The translations under genes were made by a program, and so were the position numbers. Below the pieces are notes generated by a model. The model saw only the letters and a list, made by a program, of their open reading frames with translations. It was not told where the DNA came from and did not search any database. This document shows, one piece after another, positions 12,043 to 23,054 of a stretch of DNA of 64,000 bases (the stretch's first letter is position 1; every line of letters begins with the position of its first letter). Origin of the DNA: Ciona intestinalis. Taxonomy: Eukaryota > Chordata > Ascidiacea > Phlebobranchia > Cionidae. The stretch spans positions 4,469,026-4,533,025 of the forward strand of contig NC_020174.2 in NCBI RefSeq assembly GCF_000224145.3, given 5' to 3'.

Positions 12043-13511
12043 TGTGAAAGCGTTGCTTTTTAGAACGACTTTTTACGTTTAACATAGGTTGTTTTTGGTT
12101 AACTAGATACCGATGCAACCGTGTCGATAGGTAGCTATATGTAGATTCGTGCCGTTAGCTCTTTCCAACGCATGATTTACATTTAAATGAATAATTATAA
12201 TTTTTTTATCTTCGCGTGGCGGATAACGTCAGTCGTAATACCAATTTTATTTTGTAATCTTTTATATTGTATACATCTTTATCTTCGCGTACTAGTTACC
12301 ACGAATACAACTTTGTGGTTGATAACTTTTAGTTATTTTTTAATTTATTTAATGTACGACAATTCGGGCAAACCAAAGTTGAACCCTTTTGTTTACTAAT
12401 ATTTATAAATGCATGTTTTATTTGGAGGAATTTTAATCTAACTTCACTGCCAAAAGCAGGCATTTTTCATCGGCTGACAAAACCTGTGTATCCGTTAAAC
12501 ATGTGCGCAAAACCGTAAATTATTTGTACAGTTTTCGCAGCGTTCTAGCCCAGTCAAGCGTTTAAACCTGCTTTGCCTAGGTCGTATCAAAGCAGAAGAA
12601 CAAGCTTTATACCAATGTAACGGTTGACATTATGGCGCCAGCAAGGTAACAAACGGGTGAAGAGTATTAAGGACAGTAAAGGTCAAGATCTGTTCGAATC
12701 GACATGAAATAGACCAAGCTCGTCAAACAGAAGAGACTTCATAAAAACAATTTAGTTTTAATTCTGCAACTTGCTTCAATTTTAATGCTCCAATATTGCG
12801 CGTTTGTTTGAGTATCTGTTTTTTTTTAATATTATTATTCTAATCCTTTGTACCTGGCGTGAGTTTTCACGACTTCTTTCGCTTGTTTCAAAGTATATAC
12901 AATTTAAAAGTGTAGCAACATATTACCTTTGCACTACATAGCTTATATGTCGGTGTATGTGGGTTTCTGTCCAGGCTGTAAGTTTGCTTATCTATATCTG
13001 AAAGGACGAGACTTTTTCCAGCTTTTAAACTTCTGCATTTAGTTCTCATGATTATAAGATCGTGCGCGGCACTGTGCTGGTGCGAAAAAAACTTCTATAC
13101 AATATATTGGTGAAACATCTTTCATAAATATACTGGTCAAAAACGAAGACCTTTTACTTTAACCGTGAAGTATTTAAAAACCTTGTCAAGTAATAGTTGC
13201 AGTTTTTACAAGGTGTTTAGTGTGGCAGCTTGGCCATTGAGGTATGTACATAAAACCACCGACACAGTTGGTGTACAGTAGAACCGGTCCCTGTTTTAAT
13301 TAGCGTTGGTTTCTTACCCGAAGAGGAGTTTGAATTGCTTTTGGCACGTCATAATGGATCGTACGTCATCCTATATATATTTTAACCTGTTAAACATTTA
13401 TGCAAGTGGCTACTTAATAATATTACATGCATTAGCAAAATCCCGATTGTCCGCGTTAAACATTCGTTTCATACCAAACCGCTACTTTTTTCGTGAATAG
13501 TTTTGTACAGT
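12043..13511. other. intergenic, nothing recognised
   Basis: About 1.5 kb with no convincing gene on either strand. It should include the galactosyltransferase 3' UTR. A 70-codon open frame near 12187 is AT-rich and hydrophobic but matches nothing I recognise. Confidence 0.45.
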
Positions 13512-13705
13512 CGATATATAGGAAGATGGGACACCTTTTTATTCTATTTTCTCGTACATTTTGGTAGTAAACAAACACATTTAAGGAATTATAAAACCTT
13601 GTCCTCGCGACTTCCATAGACCGTTGTTAATTGTTTAAAACACGATGAGGATATTTGGATATCATGTGCTAAAGGTGTCCCATCTCCCCCCTATCCTACT
13701 ATATG
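13512..13705 (+). mobile_element. MITE copy, forward orientation
   Basis: Ends: GGAAGATGGGACACC on the left and GGTGTCCCATCTCCCCCC on the right, an imperfect inverted repeat. The interior has the family words TTGGTAGTAAACAAA, CATAGACCGTTGTTAATTG and ATATTTGGATAT. The right end almost abuts the hAT-like element that follows. Confidence 0.85.
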
Positions 13706-13713
13706 CATGACCG

Positions 13714-14318
13714 CAAGGGCGCAGCCAGCCTAAAATTTTGGTGGGGGGCAAATGTTTTACGGTTGTATTTTGGGTTTGAAAAACCTCCTAATTACAACAC
13801 AAAACACGGGAAGGCGTACTGTAAATGGCATTTATTTTTCACAATTACGCCGCATGAAAACACAACGATCTACAACTACATTTAAAACTCCATTCGTTGC
13901 CTACCACCAGCCATTTTTGTCACAAAATTTGAGATTTGTTTTTCTTAGCTAGCAGGTAGACTGTTTCTTACGAAATAGTATGGATTCACACGCGTGAGTT
14001 CATCCATCATAATAGCGATTGTTTGACCTGGCAACTAATTACGACATAATAGCATTTCACACGGCGATTATTTGCGTCATAATAGGGATTGGCACCTCAT
14101 CATTTAGCATGTGTAAGAAATTTAAAAACAGGCTTAAATGTTTTTTTTTTCTTTTAATTTGAAAAAAGATCCGGAACAGAATCGAGATCCCCATTTTAAC
14201 ATCACTGTTTAGCACGTGTAACACTTTATTTTATTTTTTCACCAATAACATTACTGTAAAACTAAAAAATTGGGGGAGGGGGCATGGTCCCTCAGGCCCC
14301 CCCTTGGCGACGCCCATG
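13714..14318. mobile_element. non-autonomous hAT-like DNA transposon, 605 bp
   Basis: The element begins CAAGGGCGCAGCCAG and ends so that the reverse complement begins CATGGGCGTCGCCAAG. It is flanked by a perfect 8-base direct repeat, CATGACCG, at 13706-13713 and 14319-14326. An 8-base target duplication and this kind of terminal sequence are typical of hAT elements. No transposase frame is present. The interior carries several CATAATAG-containing units around 14008-14100 and G-rich tracts just inside both ends. Confidence 0.8.
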
Positions 14319-14326
14319 CATGACCG

Positions 14327-14766
14327 TATACAAGATTCATAACCTTTTTCTCTGATGAACGCTACATTCTTTCGAAATCGTTGTTTTCCTTTAAAATAGA
14401 CGTTAAACAGGTAGTTACTCCGGCAACGAATCACAAAAAGATTTTCTGTTTCGAAACGCTGTAAAAATATTGTTCTAAGTTCATACAAACGTCGTTCATA
14501 ACTGAACCTTTTGAGAAAGGTACGCAAGAAAATACTGAAGCATTGATTAGCAACGGGCGCGGCTAGCCTAAATATTTGTACAATACTTTGATTCGGGTGA
14601 ATTCCGCTAGAATAATTCGTAACCCTTTGTACCTTGCGAAAACGTTAATTGCAGCGGGTAGTGATTCTTAGCAACCCTTATTGAAAGGTTAAACACAATA
14701 TTCTTATCAAAAAATGCGGTTACTCATCCATGGTTACAGCAGAAGACCCTTACCCCAAGTCTGGGG
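14327..14766. other. spacer before first Ly6-like gene
   Basis: About 440 bases with no gene or repeat that I can name. It leads into the promoter of the first Ly6/EGF gene. Confidence 0.4.
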
Positions 14767-14799
14767 GTTGCTAAGGCGACATGATTCGTGGGTATAAGA
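14767..14799 (+). promoter_or_regulatory. RFX X-box-like motif and TATA-like box, Ly6-like gene 1
   Basis: GTTGCTAAGGCGAC (14767-14780) is close to the palindromic RFX X-box (GTTGCC/T-N2-GGCAAC), with one departure in the right half. GGTATAAGAG follows 11 bases on and could serve as a TATA box. The first ATG is about 190 bases downstream. Functional use is inferred from motif likeness only. Confidence 0.35.
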
Positions 14800-14987
14800 G
14801 CGATAACACGAGAGGACAGATAACACATTAGGGTTAAGCAGTTGTGGTAGGCTGGTTAACAGCACATAGTTTTTGTTAATTATGTGAAACTCATTTTAAA
14901 AAAAAAAAACTTTAATTTTAAAATGATTTTCTTTCAGATTGCAAAGGTACTGTGAGGTATCGCGTAAAATCAATAAAAGATTCAAGC

Positions 14988-17900
14988 ATGTTTCTTAAAC
15001 TATTTCTGGTCGGATTTTGCCTGCTCAGTTACTCCACTGATGTGTACGGGCAGGCAAGTAAGTATTGTTACCCATCTGTACGTAAAACACATGAAATATA
15101 TACATCACTGGAACATTACTTACATTGCAGTAAGTTGCTACTCGTGTTTGGCGAGCACGTTCAACGCTGCGTCAAGTACAAGCACAAACAACTGCTTCAA
15201 TTCCGTGGCAAATGGTTTTACAAGTTTGCCATGCACATTGGGATTCTACTGCCGATCGCAATTTAATATCACTGATGGTACCGTATACTTCTTACCTTAA
15301 ATGCTGTATTGTCAGTGAATCAAAATAAACGATATTTTTCGAATCGTCGCACAGGTGTTGTCACATCAATTGAAAGAAGATGCACGGACCCTGCAAATGA
15401 CCACGACGCTTTTACAACCAGTGTACCACCGGCAACCCAATGCACGGCATTCCTGGCCAATAATGGTACCAACCCAGTAGATACAACAACCTGCTACCAT
15501 TCATGCAACTCAAACAACTGCAACACAATCAGCACAAGTATGATGTAGTTATGGTGTTGGTTCATTTCAAGATTTACTATAATATTTATAACTTTTTTGT
15601 TTTACAGGCGGCTTACAAACTTGCATGGTGAATTGCACAAACGGAGGTGTTTGCGATTACTTTTCTAGGTCCTGCGTCTGTCGACCCGGCTTCTCAGGAA
15701 CCGACTGCTCAACATGTAGGGAAAGCTTAATTATTTGTTGTATCCCTACCAAAATACATATAAAACAGCTAATCTAGGGGTATTTTTGTCTTCTACGAAG
15801 TTTTGACTGCTTTTTGTATATACGAGTTAAACGATAGCTCCTAGGAACGACGGTCTTCCGTGTTTTAATGAAGAAATCATATATGGTGAACTTTAATATG
15901 CGCGTGTAGTAACGAAGATATTTTTGCTTTACAGCAACAACTCCAACATATATAAGCTGCATCCAGTGTAACGGACTGACAGATACAGGTTGTGAAAGTG
16001 CCACTTCCGCTACCCAGTGCAATAACTTGTGTATGCTGTGCCAATTAAATAAAAAATACAAAACAAACATTTTTCACCCCAGAAATATATATGTAGAATT
16101 TTTCATACAAATCAAGTTTAAATCAAAATTTGATTGAGATCGGCCCATTTTAATGCTTAAAAATCGCTGAAACCGAGCGAAATTTTGACGTAAATTTGAT
16201 TTAAAAAATTGCGTCAAGCACTTGATTCAAAAATTTTGCGTCAAAATTTGGTGTTGAGCGGATTTGATTGAAATTTGATTGAACTTTTTTTACAGTGTAC
16301 ATAGGAACGACGGTCTTCCGTGTTTTAATGAAGAAATCATATATGGTGAACTTTAATATGCGCGTGTAGTAACGAAGATATTTTTGCTTTACAGCAACAA
16401 CTCCAACATATATAAGCTGCATCCAGTGTAACGGACTGACAGATACAGGTTGTGAAAGTGCCACTTCCGCTACCCAGTGCCCACTGTCAACAGCTGCCGG
16501 GCAGAAATACTGTTATACAAGCAAGATCGAAACATATGACAGGGGTGCGCATGTTTTATTTTATAAGATACACATTTATATATTTTTTAAAGAAATTTAG
16601 GGAAACATAACCTGCTTGCAACAGAATGATTAAATTGTAGTCATGTATGTGCGTGTAATTGTATAAAGCTATACACTGAAACAAGTGGATTTGAATATGA
16701 TTTAATATATGTACATCAGTAATAGGTAGTTTTTATTAAATATAAATATTTTTTATGTTTCCATTTTAGTCGGCGCACGCAAGGGAACTGTAGTTGTAAG
16801 GGGTTGTACCAGAACACCTCAAAGGCAGGACGAATGCACGTTTACTTCTCCCTTTGATCCGCAGCTTCGTAGCGCGGGTTTCACGGAACGAACTTGTACC
16901 AACACATGCGAAGGGAGCAATTGTAACACTGTGATACGTAAGAAACTGTTGTTCTGTTTAATAAAATGAGAAAGAAAATGTCGGTTATAGCGGCCGTTAA
17001 AGTCTAAAGTCTTATAGTAATAGTATAGGCTATAGGCCTATCTAAGTGATGAAATTTTGCAGCGGATGGGAAACACACAGCAGCAAGAAACATTTACTGT
17101 GTTCAGTGCGAGGATGTGAATTTGAACAGTGCAAGCCCTGCTTCAGCATGCGCCACCAACGTTGCAAGAACACAGTGTCCCACTGGCAGCACCCACTGTA
17201 TTTCAACAGTAGAATATTACATATCGGACAGAGTTGATCGAAGCTACACTTACGGTAGAACAACTTTTAATAAACATTGATTCTACAAAGTATATGAACT
17301 ACCCAGGCGGTACGTCCAGCATAATAACGTTCACAACAAGTATATATGCTATAGAGCACTATCTATTATGATAAATGGTCTTACTTTCCTATACACCCCT
17401 CTTATAATGAGAACAAAAAACGTGCCGGGGGACGCGTTTGCTACCAAGTATGTACATTTTATGAAAGTTTACAAATAAGGATCTATAAGCCTGTCAACCA
17501 TACTTGATTTGTTTTAATCGTGAAACATAGTTGATCTTGTTATTGTTAGGTGTCCAAGGTACTAGTCCAGGTTACGAACTGAGAAGTGTTGTAAGAGGCT
17601 GCGCGTCCACACCTGTAACTGCTGCCTGTACATCGGAATCTGTGGGACTCCTAAACGCTAAGAAAGTGACTTGTACCGAAACTTGTCAGACGGACGGTTG
17701 CAACACTGGCTGGCGTAAGTCGGCCGTCATTTTTTAGTATTATTTTTAAATCCAGTAGCAACATTAGAAATAAACAATACGTTTTTATTTGAATACAGTT
17801 TGGCTTGCTTTATTGTGGTTTAGTTTCACAACTTTAATACAATTTGTTTTTTTTACAGCTGCTCGTCCCATATGCACACAATGTTCGTCCGATTTTGCAC

Positions 17901-18404
17901 AGACATAAAAGACGGTTACGATAGCTGTCTTAACAACCCACCGGAACCCACAAGCTGCCAATTCCCATACCAAGGCATGTGTGTCTCTATTGACCGTCAG
18001 AGATCCGTTTGTGAGTATTTGATACAAGGCCAAATAAGCCGTAGTTTCAAAATGCATTTCATTATAAGTCTAAAACTAAAACGTTCCTTTGCTACAGTAA
18101 GAGGCCACACTCGTCACATGACAAGAAGCTGTAGCGATGTCACTGTTGGTAATGTGTGTACACCGAGCGTAGTTGGAGGGGCAACTCTTCTAAACTGCAA
18201 CTACACTTGCACCACTGACGGCTGCAACCAAGGTAAAGCCATTTGCTGTTTTTAATTATCCGTAATATCGTTACAAACCAATATAGATATACCCCTAAAT
18301 CTGTCCTTGCAGGTTTCAATGGTTCCAATAGGCCGATCCAAGGAATGCTTGTTATCGTCATGCCTTTCCTACTGAATGCTCTAGTTCAATTCATTCTAGT
18401 ATAA
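14988..18404 (+). CDS. Ly6/uPAR-domain and EGF GPI-anchored protein, paralogue 1
   Basis: Probably an extracellular, GPI-anchored adhesion or recognition protein; ligand unknown. Exons: 14988-15057, 15131-15277, 15355-15537, 15608-15715, 16395-16544, 16770-16937, 17063-17254, 17550-17714, about 17859 or 17903 to 18010, 18098-18232, 18313-18404. Signal peptide MFLKLFLVGFCLLSYS. Exon pairs 2+3, 5+6, 7+8 and 9+10 each encode a three-finger domain that opens with C-x-x-C (CYSC, CIQC, CVQC, CTQC) and closes with Cys-Asn (NCNT, NCNT, GCNT, GCNQ). Exon 4 is EGF-like (CVCRPGFSGTDC). The last exon is a hydrophobic GPI-type tail. All introns are phase 1. Exon 9 read from 17859 is 152 bases, one short, and meets TAA; an acceptor at 17902 (TTTTGCACAG) keeps frame but drops the CTQC opening. 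Either the assembly lost a base or this allele is damaged. Confidence 0.8.
15842..16020 (+). repeat. 179-bp duplication of intron plus exon 5, copy 1
   Basis: Identical over 179 bases to 16302-16480, 460 bases away. It carries the acceptor and the first 86 bases of exon 5 of the Ly6-like gene but not the rest of the exon; beyond the break the frame runs into unrelated sequence with no good donor. The complete exon is the second copy. Identity implies a recent duplication, or an allelic or assembly artefact. Confidence 0.85.
16302..16480 (+). repeat. 179-bp duplication of intron plus exon 5, copy 2
   Basis: The partner of 15842-16020. Here exon 5 is complete (16395-16544) and joins in phase to exon 6. 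Between the copies, 16021-16301 is AT-rich with repeated words such as AAATTTGATT and ends TTTTTTTACAGTGTA. Confidence 0.85.
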
Positions 18405-19494
18405 TACGTTTGTAAGCATGCGTTCTGTATTGATAATAGTTTTGTTATTTTACCGACAGTAGCGTATGCATTTTTTTGTATGTAGACACGTAGAAATGTT
18501 ATAAAGGTTTGGTATCGGTTGCTGTCTTAACGCTGCGTGCCTGTGAGTAACCATGTTATACATGTTACGAATGGTGCGCGGCGCAATCTGATACTAATTA
18601 ATAAAACAATTTCGAGCATTGGTTTAAAAATGGATAGTTCGTTGTAGAACAATGTGCTAGAGGTGTACAAAACGCAATGTGTCACCTTTTGGATTGAAAA
18701 ATGCGGCAACGTGTTCGCGCATTTCGTTCTAAAATGTAGAAATGAAATGCTAATCTTCTTTCATTCCACACGAACGAATGTCCAACCAGGAATGTGAGCG
18801 CAACAAAGAAAAGACACGAAAATCGATCAAATTATTCTCTTTCGCACGGATAGCAGCGGTGTGCTGTTGCTATTGGCTACCCATTTTGTTCAGTGCTGGA
18901 ACAAAAGATAACAATATAGTAACCGTAATTCGAATAGCTATTCTGCGTCGGTGGTTTCCAGTTTTAGGTTTCATCTTTTATGTTTGTGGAGCAACGTCTT
19001 ATCCTGTTTGAAAGGTAAATACCGACCGTTGCCATGGTGTTGTAACTACGATGGCTATGGGGCGTTGCAAGAAAGATCGAGTCAAAGCACAAACATTTAC
19101 GCTTGTAGAAGTCCCCAAATTTTGCGAAAATATTTTGACATACCGGGTCAAAACTCGAATCTTTTTAAATATACCTATAGGTAGCCCGTTCGGTTCTGTA
19201 ATGTTTATATCTGACCAGACAAAATTCTCTCCCATAAAAACACAATACCCATTTCTATATGCAGGTTATGTGTGGATAATGAACTGTGCTTCTCAACTGG
19301 CTTGGCAGTGGCATTGTTTTAAAGAAAACGGTTTATCGTAGACTACCAAAATTTATTTGACCAGATTAAATAGCTGTTGAATACGTTCACTAGAAGCGAG
19401 CAAACGATAACCTGGATAATAACGTTAATACAATGTTAACTATTATAGTTTTTGACTGATGTCAAAATCATCAAACCAAAACTAATCTTATAAT
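18405..19494. other. spacer between the two Ly6-like genes
   Basis: About 1.1 kb, presumably the 3' UTR of paralogue 1 plus spacer. Short overlapping open frames exist on both strands between 18780 and 19340 but show no splice support or recognisable domain. Confidence 0.4.
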
Positions 19495-19693
19495 ATATAG
19501 TGAGGTAAGGGAAGATGGGACACCTTATCATTTTATTTTCTCGTCACATTTAGTATTAAACAAAGAAAATTCAAATAATTGTAAAACCGTATCTTTACGA
19601 CTCCCATAGACCGTTGTTAATTGTTTAACACGGTCAGGATATATTTGTATATTCTGTGTTTAATGTGTCCCACCTTCCCCCACTTTACTGTAC
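19495..19693 (+). mobile_element. MITE copy, forward orientation, between Ly6-like genes
   Basis: Left end GGGAAGATGGGACACC and right end GTGTCCCACCTTCCCCCAC. The interior CATAGACCGTTGTTAATTG and ATTTTCTCGTCACATTTAG match the family. It is more diverged than the 21623 copy. Confidence 0.82.
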
Positions 19694-19993
19694 CAAGAAT
19701 GAAAAATAGTAGTTTACAGATCGATGAAAATTAAAATAAAAAAAAAACATAAAAAAAAACAGAATTAAACGGGATTGTTTGTTCAATATAAATGCGACAT
19801 GTTCGCATGTCTTAATAATAATTTTACTTTTTATAAATAGTAAGTTTTCTTAGGACGAAAATAAAGCATATGTGCTGCTCTGAACCGAGCCGCAAAAAAA
19901 CTGCTGACTTAATGACGAACAAAAAGTTTCTGTTTCAAAAAGAGAATAACATGACCGGTGGTCCGTGTCAGTCTTTTTTTTCAATTCAACAAT

Positions 19994-20080
19994 GGTGCTA
20001 TGGAAACCGCGAGTGTGCTAAGCAACAGCGGGATCTATTGATTAGGGTTAAATATTTAAGTGGGGGTTTGTTATATAAAG
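19994..20080 (+). promoter_or_regulatory. X-box-like motifs and TATA box, Ly6-like gene 2
   Basis: GGTGCTATGGAAACC (19994-20008) and GTGCTAAGCAAC (20015-20026) each resemble the RFX X-box (GTTGCTATGGAAAC type) with one base missing. A good TATA box, TTATATAAAG, lies at 20071-20080, about 90 bases before the first ATG. The first paralogue has a comparable motif and TATA pair. The role is inferred. Confidence 0.35.
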
Positions 20081-20166
20081 GGTGCCCACATCAGCTCGTA
20101 GTCACATCGGAATTTATTGCTCAAGTGTAGTCAACTTATAAAAATAATAAAAGCGATCTTAAGAAG

Positions 20167-23054
20167 ATGCTGCAGATTTTACTGATTGCCGCATTGGCGG
20201 TTTCTTCTTGCCAAGGTACGTATATTGGCCTATGTGAAGGTTTTAGTTTATATTAAACATTATGTACTTTTCAGGTCTTGTGTGCAAAACGTGCAGTCAG
20301 GGACAGTTCTCGACTTTGGTGGGTGGCAACAACAACTGCTATGCAGGAAATGGCGCAGGAGTTACTGATGTCACTTGCACGGCAGCCCAAACTTATTGCT
20401 TCTCTAATTTTATAATCCAAGACGGTAAGCAACATTTCGTATACAAACTCGTTCAATGTGTGGTCGTGTTATTAGAAACATCTTTAATTTAATCTGAATT
20501 TAATTTCAAAAGGCCTGGTTTTGAGTGCCGCTCGAGGATGTGCGGATCCAACTTTGGACTACGATACTACCACCACATCCAACCCAACCGGTCCAGATTG
20601 CGTTACCTCATCTTTAGCAACACATGTGGACCATACTAGTTGCAACTACCCTTGTACCACTGATAACTGCAACACCGTTACAACAAGTAAGTAGGATCAA
20701 AAAGACAGTTTTCCCATTTTGATATTTATTTAACTATTCACATTCTTAGGCGGATTGTCAAGATGTGGCACGAACGACTGCAACAGAGCTTTAAGTCAAG
20801 GATATTGTAACTTCTTCACCGGCAACTGTGTCTGCAACACTGGGTTCTCTGGAACAGAATGTCAAACAGCAGGTCAGAAAAGATATTTTAAAATAAATAA
20901 ATAGAATATTTAAACATAGTAGGGTGGGGGAAATGGGACACTTTTATCACATATTATTCAATTATCCTGATCATGTTTCAAACAATTAACAACGGTCTAT
21001 CGGAATGTGAGGACACGGTTTTATAATTCATCGTAAGGATACGATTTTATAATTATTTGATTGTTCTTGGTTTACTACCAAATGGGATGAGAAAATATAA
21101 TAAAAAGGTGTCCCCTTCCAGCCAACTATAAAGACAGGTCTATTTATGCTGGGTATATCAAATAAAACTGCCCTATATGGTTCTTCAAATTAAACTAACG
21201 TATATCTTCCTTCATTTTGTTTTGCAGCCACCGCTGTCACTCCTGCCATTCTCTTTTGTGTTCAATGCAACAGTGTCACGGATTCGGGCTGTGCTGCGGC
21301 GACGACTGCGAACGCTTGTCCAAATGACGTCAACTCTTCAGCTTACTGTCAGACCTCGAGAACATTAACCATTGACGCCGGTGAGTGTGTACACTATTTA
21401 TGAGTTGTTAACGTTGCTAAACTTCGATTTTTGCTATTTATTACAGCTGGAAGCATTGTTCGAACTGTGATCACGAGGGGCTGCGGAAATGTACAGCGGA
21501 CACCAGACCAATGCACGTTCACCAGTTTATTGGATTCAAGGTTCACCAATCACCACGAGTACACTTGCGTTTCGACTTGTAATACTGCCGGTTGCAATAC
21601 TGGAACACGTAAGTAAAAGTTATATAGTGGAATGGGGGAAGATGGGACACCTTTTCTTTCTATTTTCCCGTCCCATTTGGTAGTAAACAAAGAACAATCA
21701 AGGAAATATATAACAGTATTTTCACGAATCCCATAAACCGTCGGTAATTGTTTAAAACACGATCAGGATATTTGGATATTATGTGCTGAAGGTGTCCCAT
21801 CTTTCCCCACCCTACTATACCTCCTTTTGCTTCACAAATATTGAAGCAACGAAAATCACTTTGCAGCTGACGGTCTCATTACTGGCACGGAGTCGAAAGC
21901 CATGTATTGCGTTGTTTGCTCCGATCCAACAGGAACAGGAATATGTAACTCATTCACATCAACGACAGCTACATCGATGACAAGGGAGCTCTGTCCGGTT
22001 GGGACCACACATTGCTTTATGAATTCTACCTATCTTATTGCCAACAGAGAGGATCTAAGCTACATGGGTATGTTTTAGATTGATTTTAAAATTCTTTCCT
22101 ATCATATATACCAATACTAGATGCATCGCCCGCTTACCAACTGGAAAGTGTGTACCGTGGTTGTGCCACAGCAGCAGTGACAAAAGCTTGTACTTCCACC
22201 ACCATCACCGGGACTGGCCTGAACCGCGTCGTCTGCCAAGAGTCTTGTCAAACCGAAGGCTGCAACTACAGATGGCGTAAGTTAATCTAAAACCTTTCCA
22301 TCGTACACATGGTAGCATTTTTGAATTTTACAGCTGCTAGACCAATATGCACGCAGTGCTCTACACCACCTGGGACACCACCACAATACGACTCTTGTCT
22401 TGAACACCCGCCTTTGGCAACACCATGCTTTGCTCCTTACCTGGACCGTTGTTTCCACGCGGCTGGATCTTTTCATGCAACCAGGCCAGGTATATATTTC
22501 GATTGTTTCCATTTTTTAAAATCTTGTTTCAGTGGGCTCAAATATAAGGTCAAACTTTGATAAAGTGCAATGTGGTATTGCAAAACTGGCTTCCGCCATT
22601 CGTTCTCTAACTTATGTCTTGTTATTTCCGCAGTATTTGCAAGTGGTTACTACAAAGGTGCGATTCGTAGTTGCAGTTGGTATGATAGAGGTACGGGCTG
22701 TTCTCAAATATCAACAGGCTCCACCATTACTGGAGCAACTACTGTGCGTCAATGTAACGTTACTTGCACCACCGACAATTGCAACCAAGGTAACGATAAA
22801 TCTTTGTCCGTTTAAAATGAAACCATTTTGCCGCGTAGTTTTTTTGTGTCTCCCTCATTCGAATCTTATTGTACTCAATGCAATGTTCACATAGCAGACC
22901 AAGTCGAGTTTAGTTTATTGGTTTGTCCCAAAAAGTGACAATACTCTATTTTATTCCAGGTCTACCATTACTAAGCGGATCCGTTCGTCTTCAAGGCGTG
23001 AGTGCATTGCTGGTACCAAGCATTCTCGGCTTCATCTATCAATATTTGTATTAA
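20167..23054 (+). CDS. Ly6/uPAR-domain and EGF GPI-anchored protein, paralogue 2
   Basis: The intact sister of the gene at 14988, with the same exon plan: exons 20167-20215, 20275-20424, 20513-20686, 20750-20872, 21228-21380, 21447-21608, 21867-22067, 22121-22276, 22334-22489, 22634-22789, 22960-23054, total 524 residues. Signal peptide MLQILLIAALAVSSCQG. Four three-finger domains open at CKTC, CVQC, CVVC and CTQC and close at NCNT, GCNT, GCNY and NCNQ. The EGF-like exon 4 contains CVCNTGFSGTEC. The last exon ends in a hydrophobic stretch without a following charged tail, as expected for GPI attachment. Every intron is phase 1. The two paralogues align exon by exon but differ at most residues, so the duplication is old. 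Function is unknown; three-finger GPI proteins elsewhere act in adhesion, fertilisation and receptor modulation. Confidence 0.85.
20918..21130 (-). mobile_element. MITE copy, reverse orientation, intron 4 of paralogue 2
   Basis: Left end TAGTAGGGTGGGGGAAATGG, right end AAGGTGTCCCCTTCCAGCC. The interior contains a short internal duplication (ATACGATTTTATAATT after ACACGGTTTTATAATT), which makes this copy longer than its relatives. Confidence 0.85.
21623..21820 (+). mobile_element. MITE copy, forward orientation, intron 6 of paralogue 2
   Basis: One of the best-preserved copies: TAGTGGAATGGGGGAAGATG on the left, GGTGTCCCATCTTTCCCCAC then CCTACTATA on the right. TA flanks both ends, so the target duplication may be TA. 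Confidence 0.88.

Noticed and set aside
12640-12720. Possible tRNA around CTGTTCGAATCGAC
   Set aside because: A B-box-like word is present, but no convincing A box, acceptor stem or anticodon arm can be paired.
14826-20052. ATTAGGGTTAA word shared by both Ly6-like promoters
   Set aside because: Its position relative to the TATA box differs (downstream in gene 1, upstream in gene 2), so it is not a conserved promoter element.
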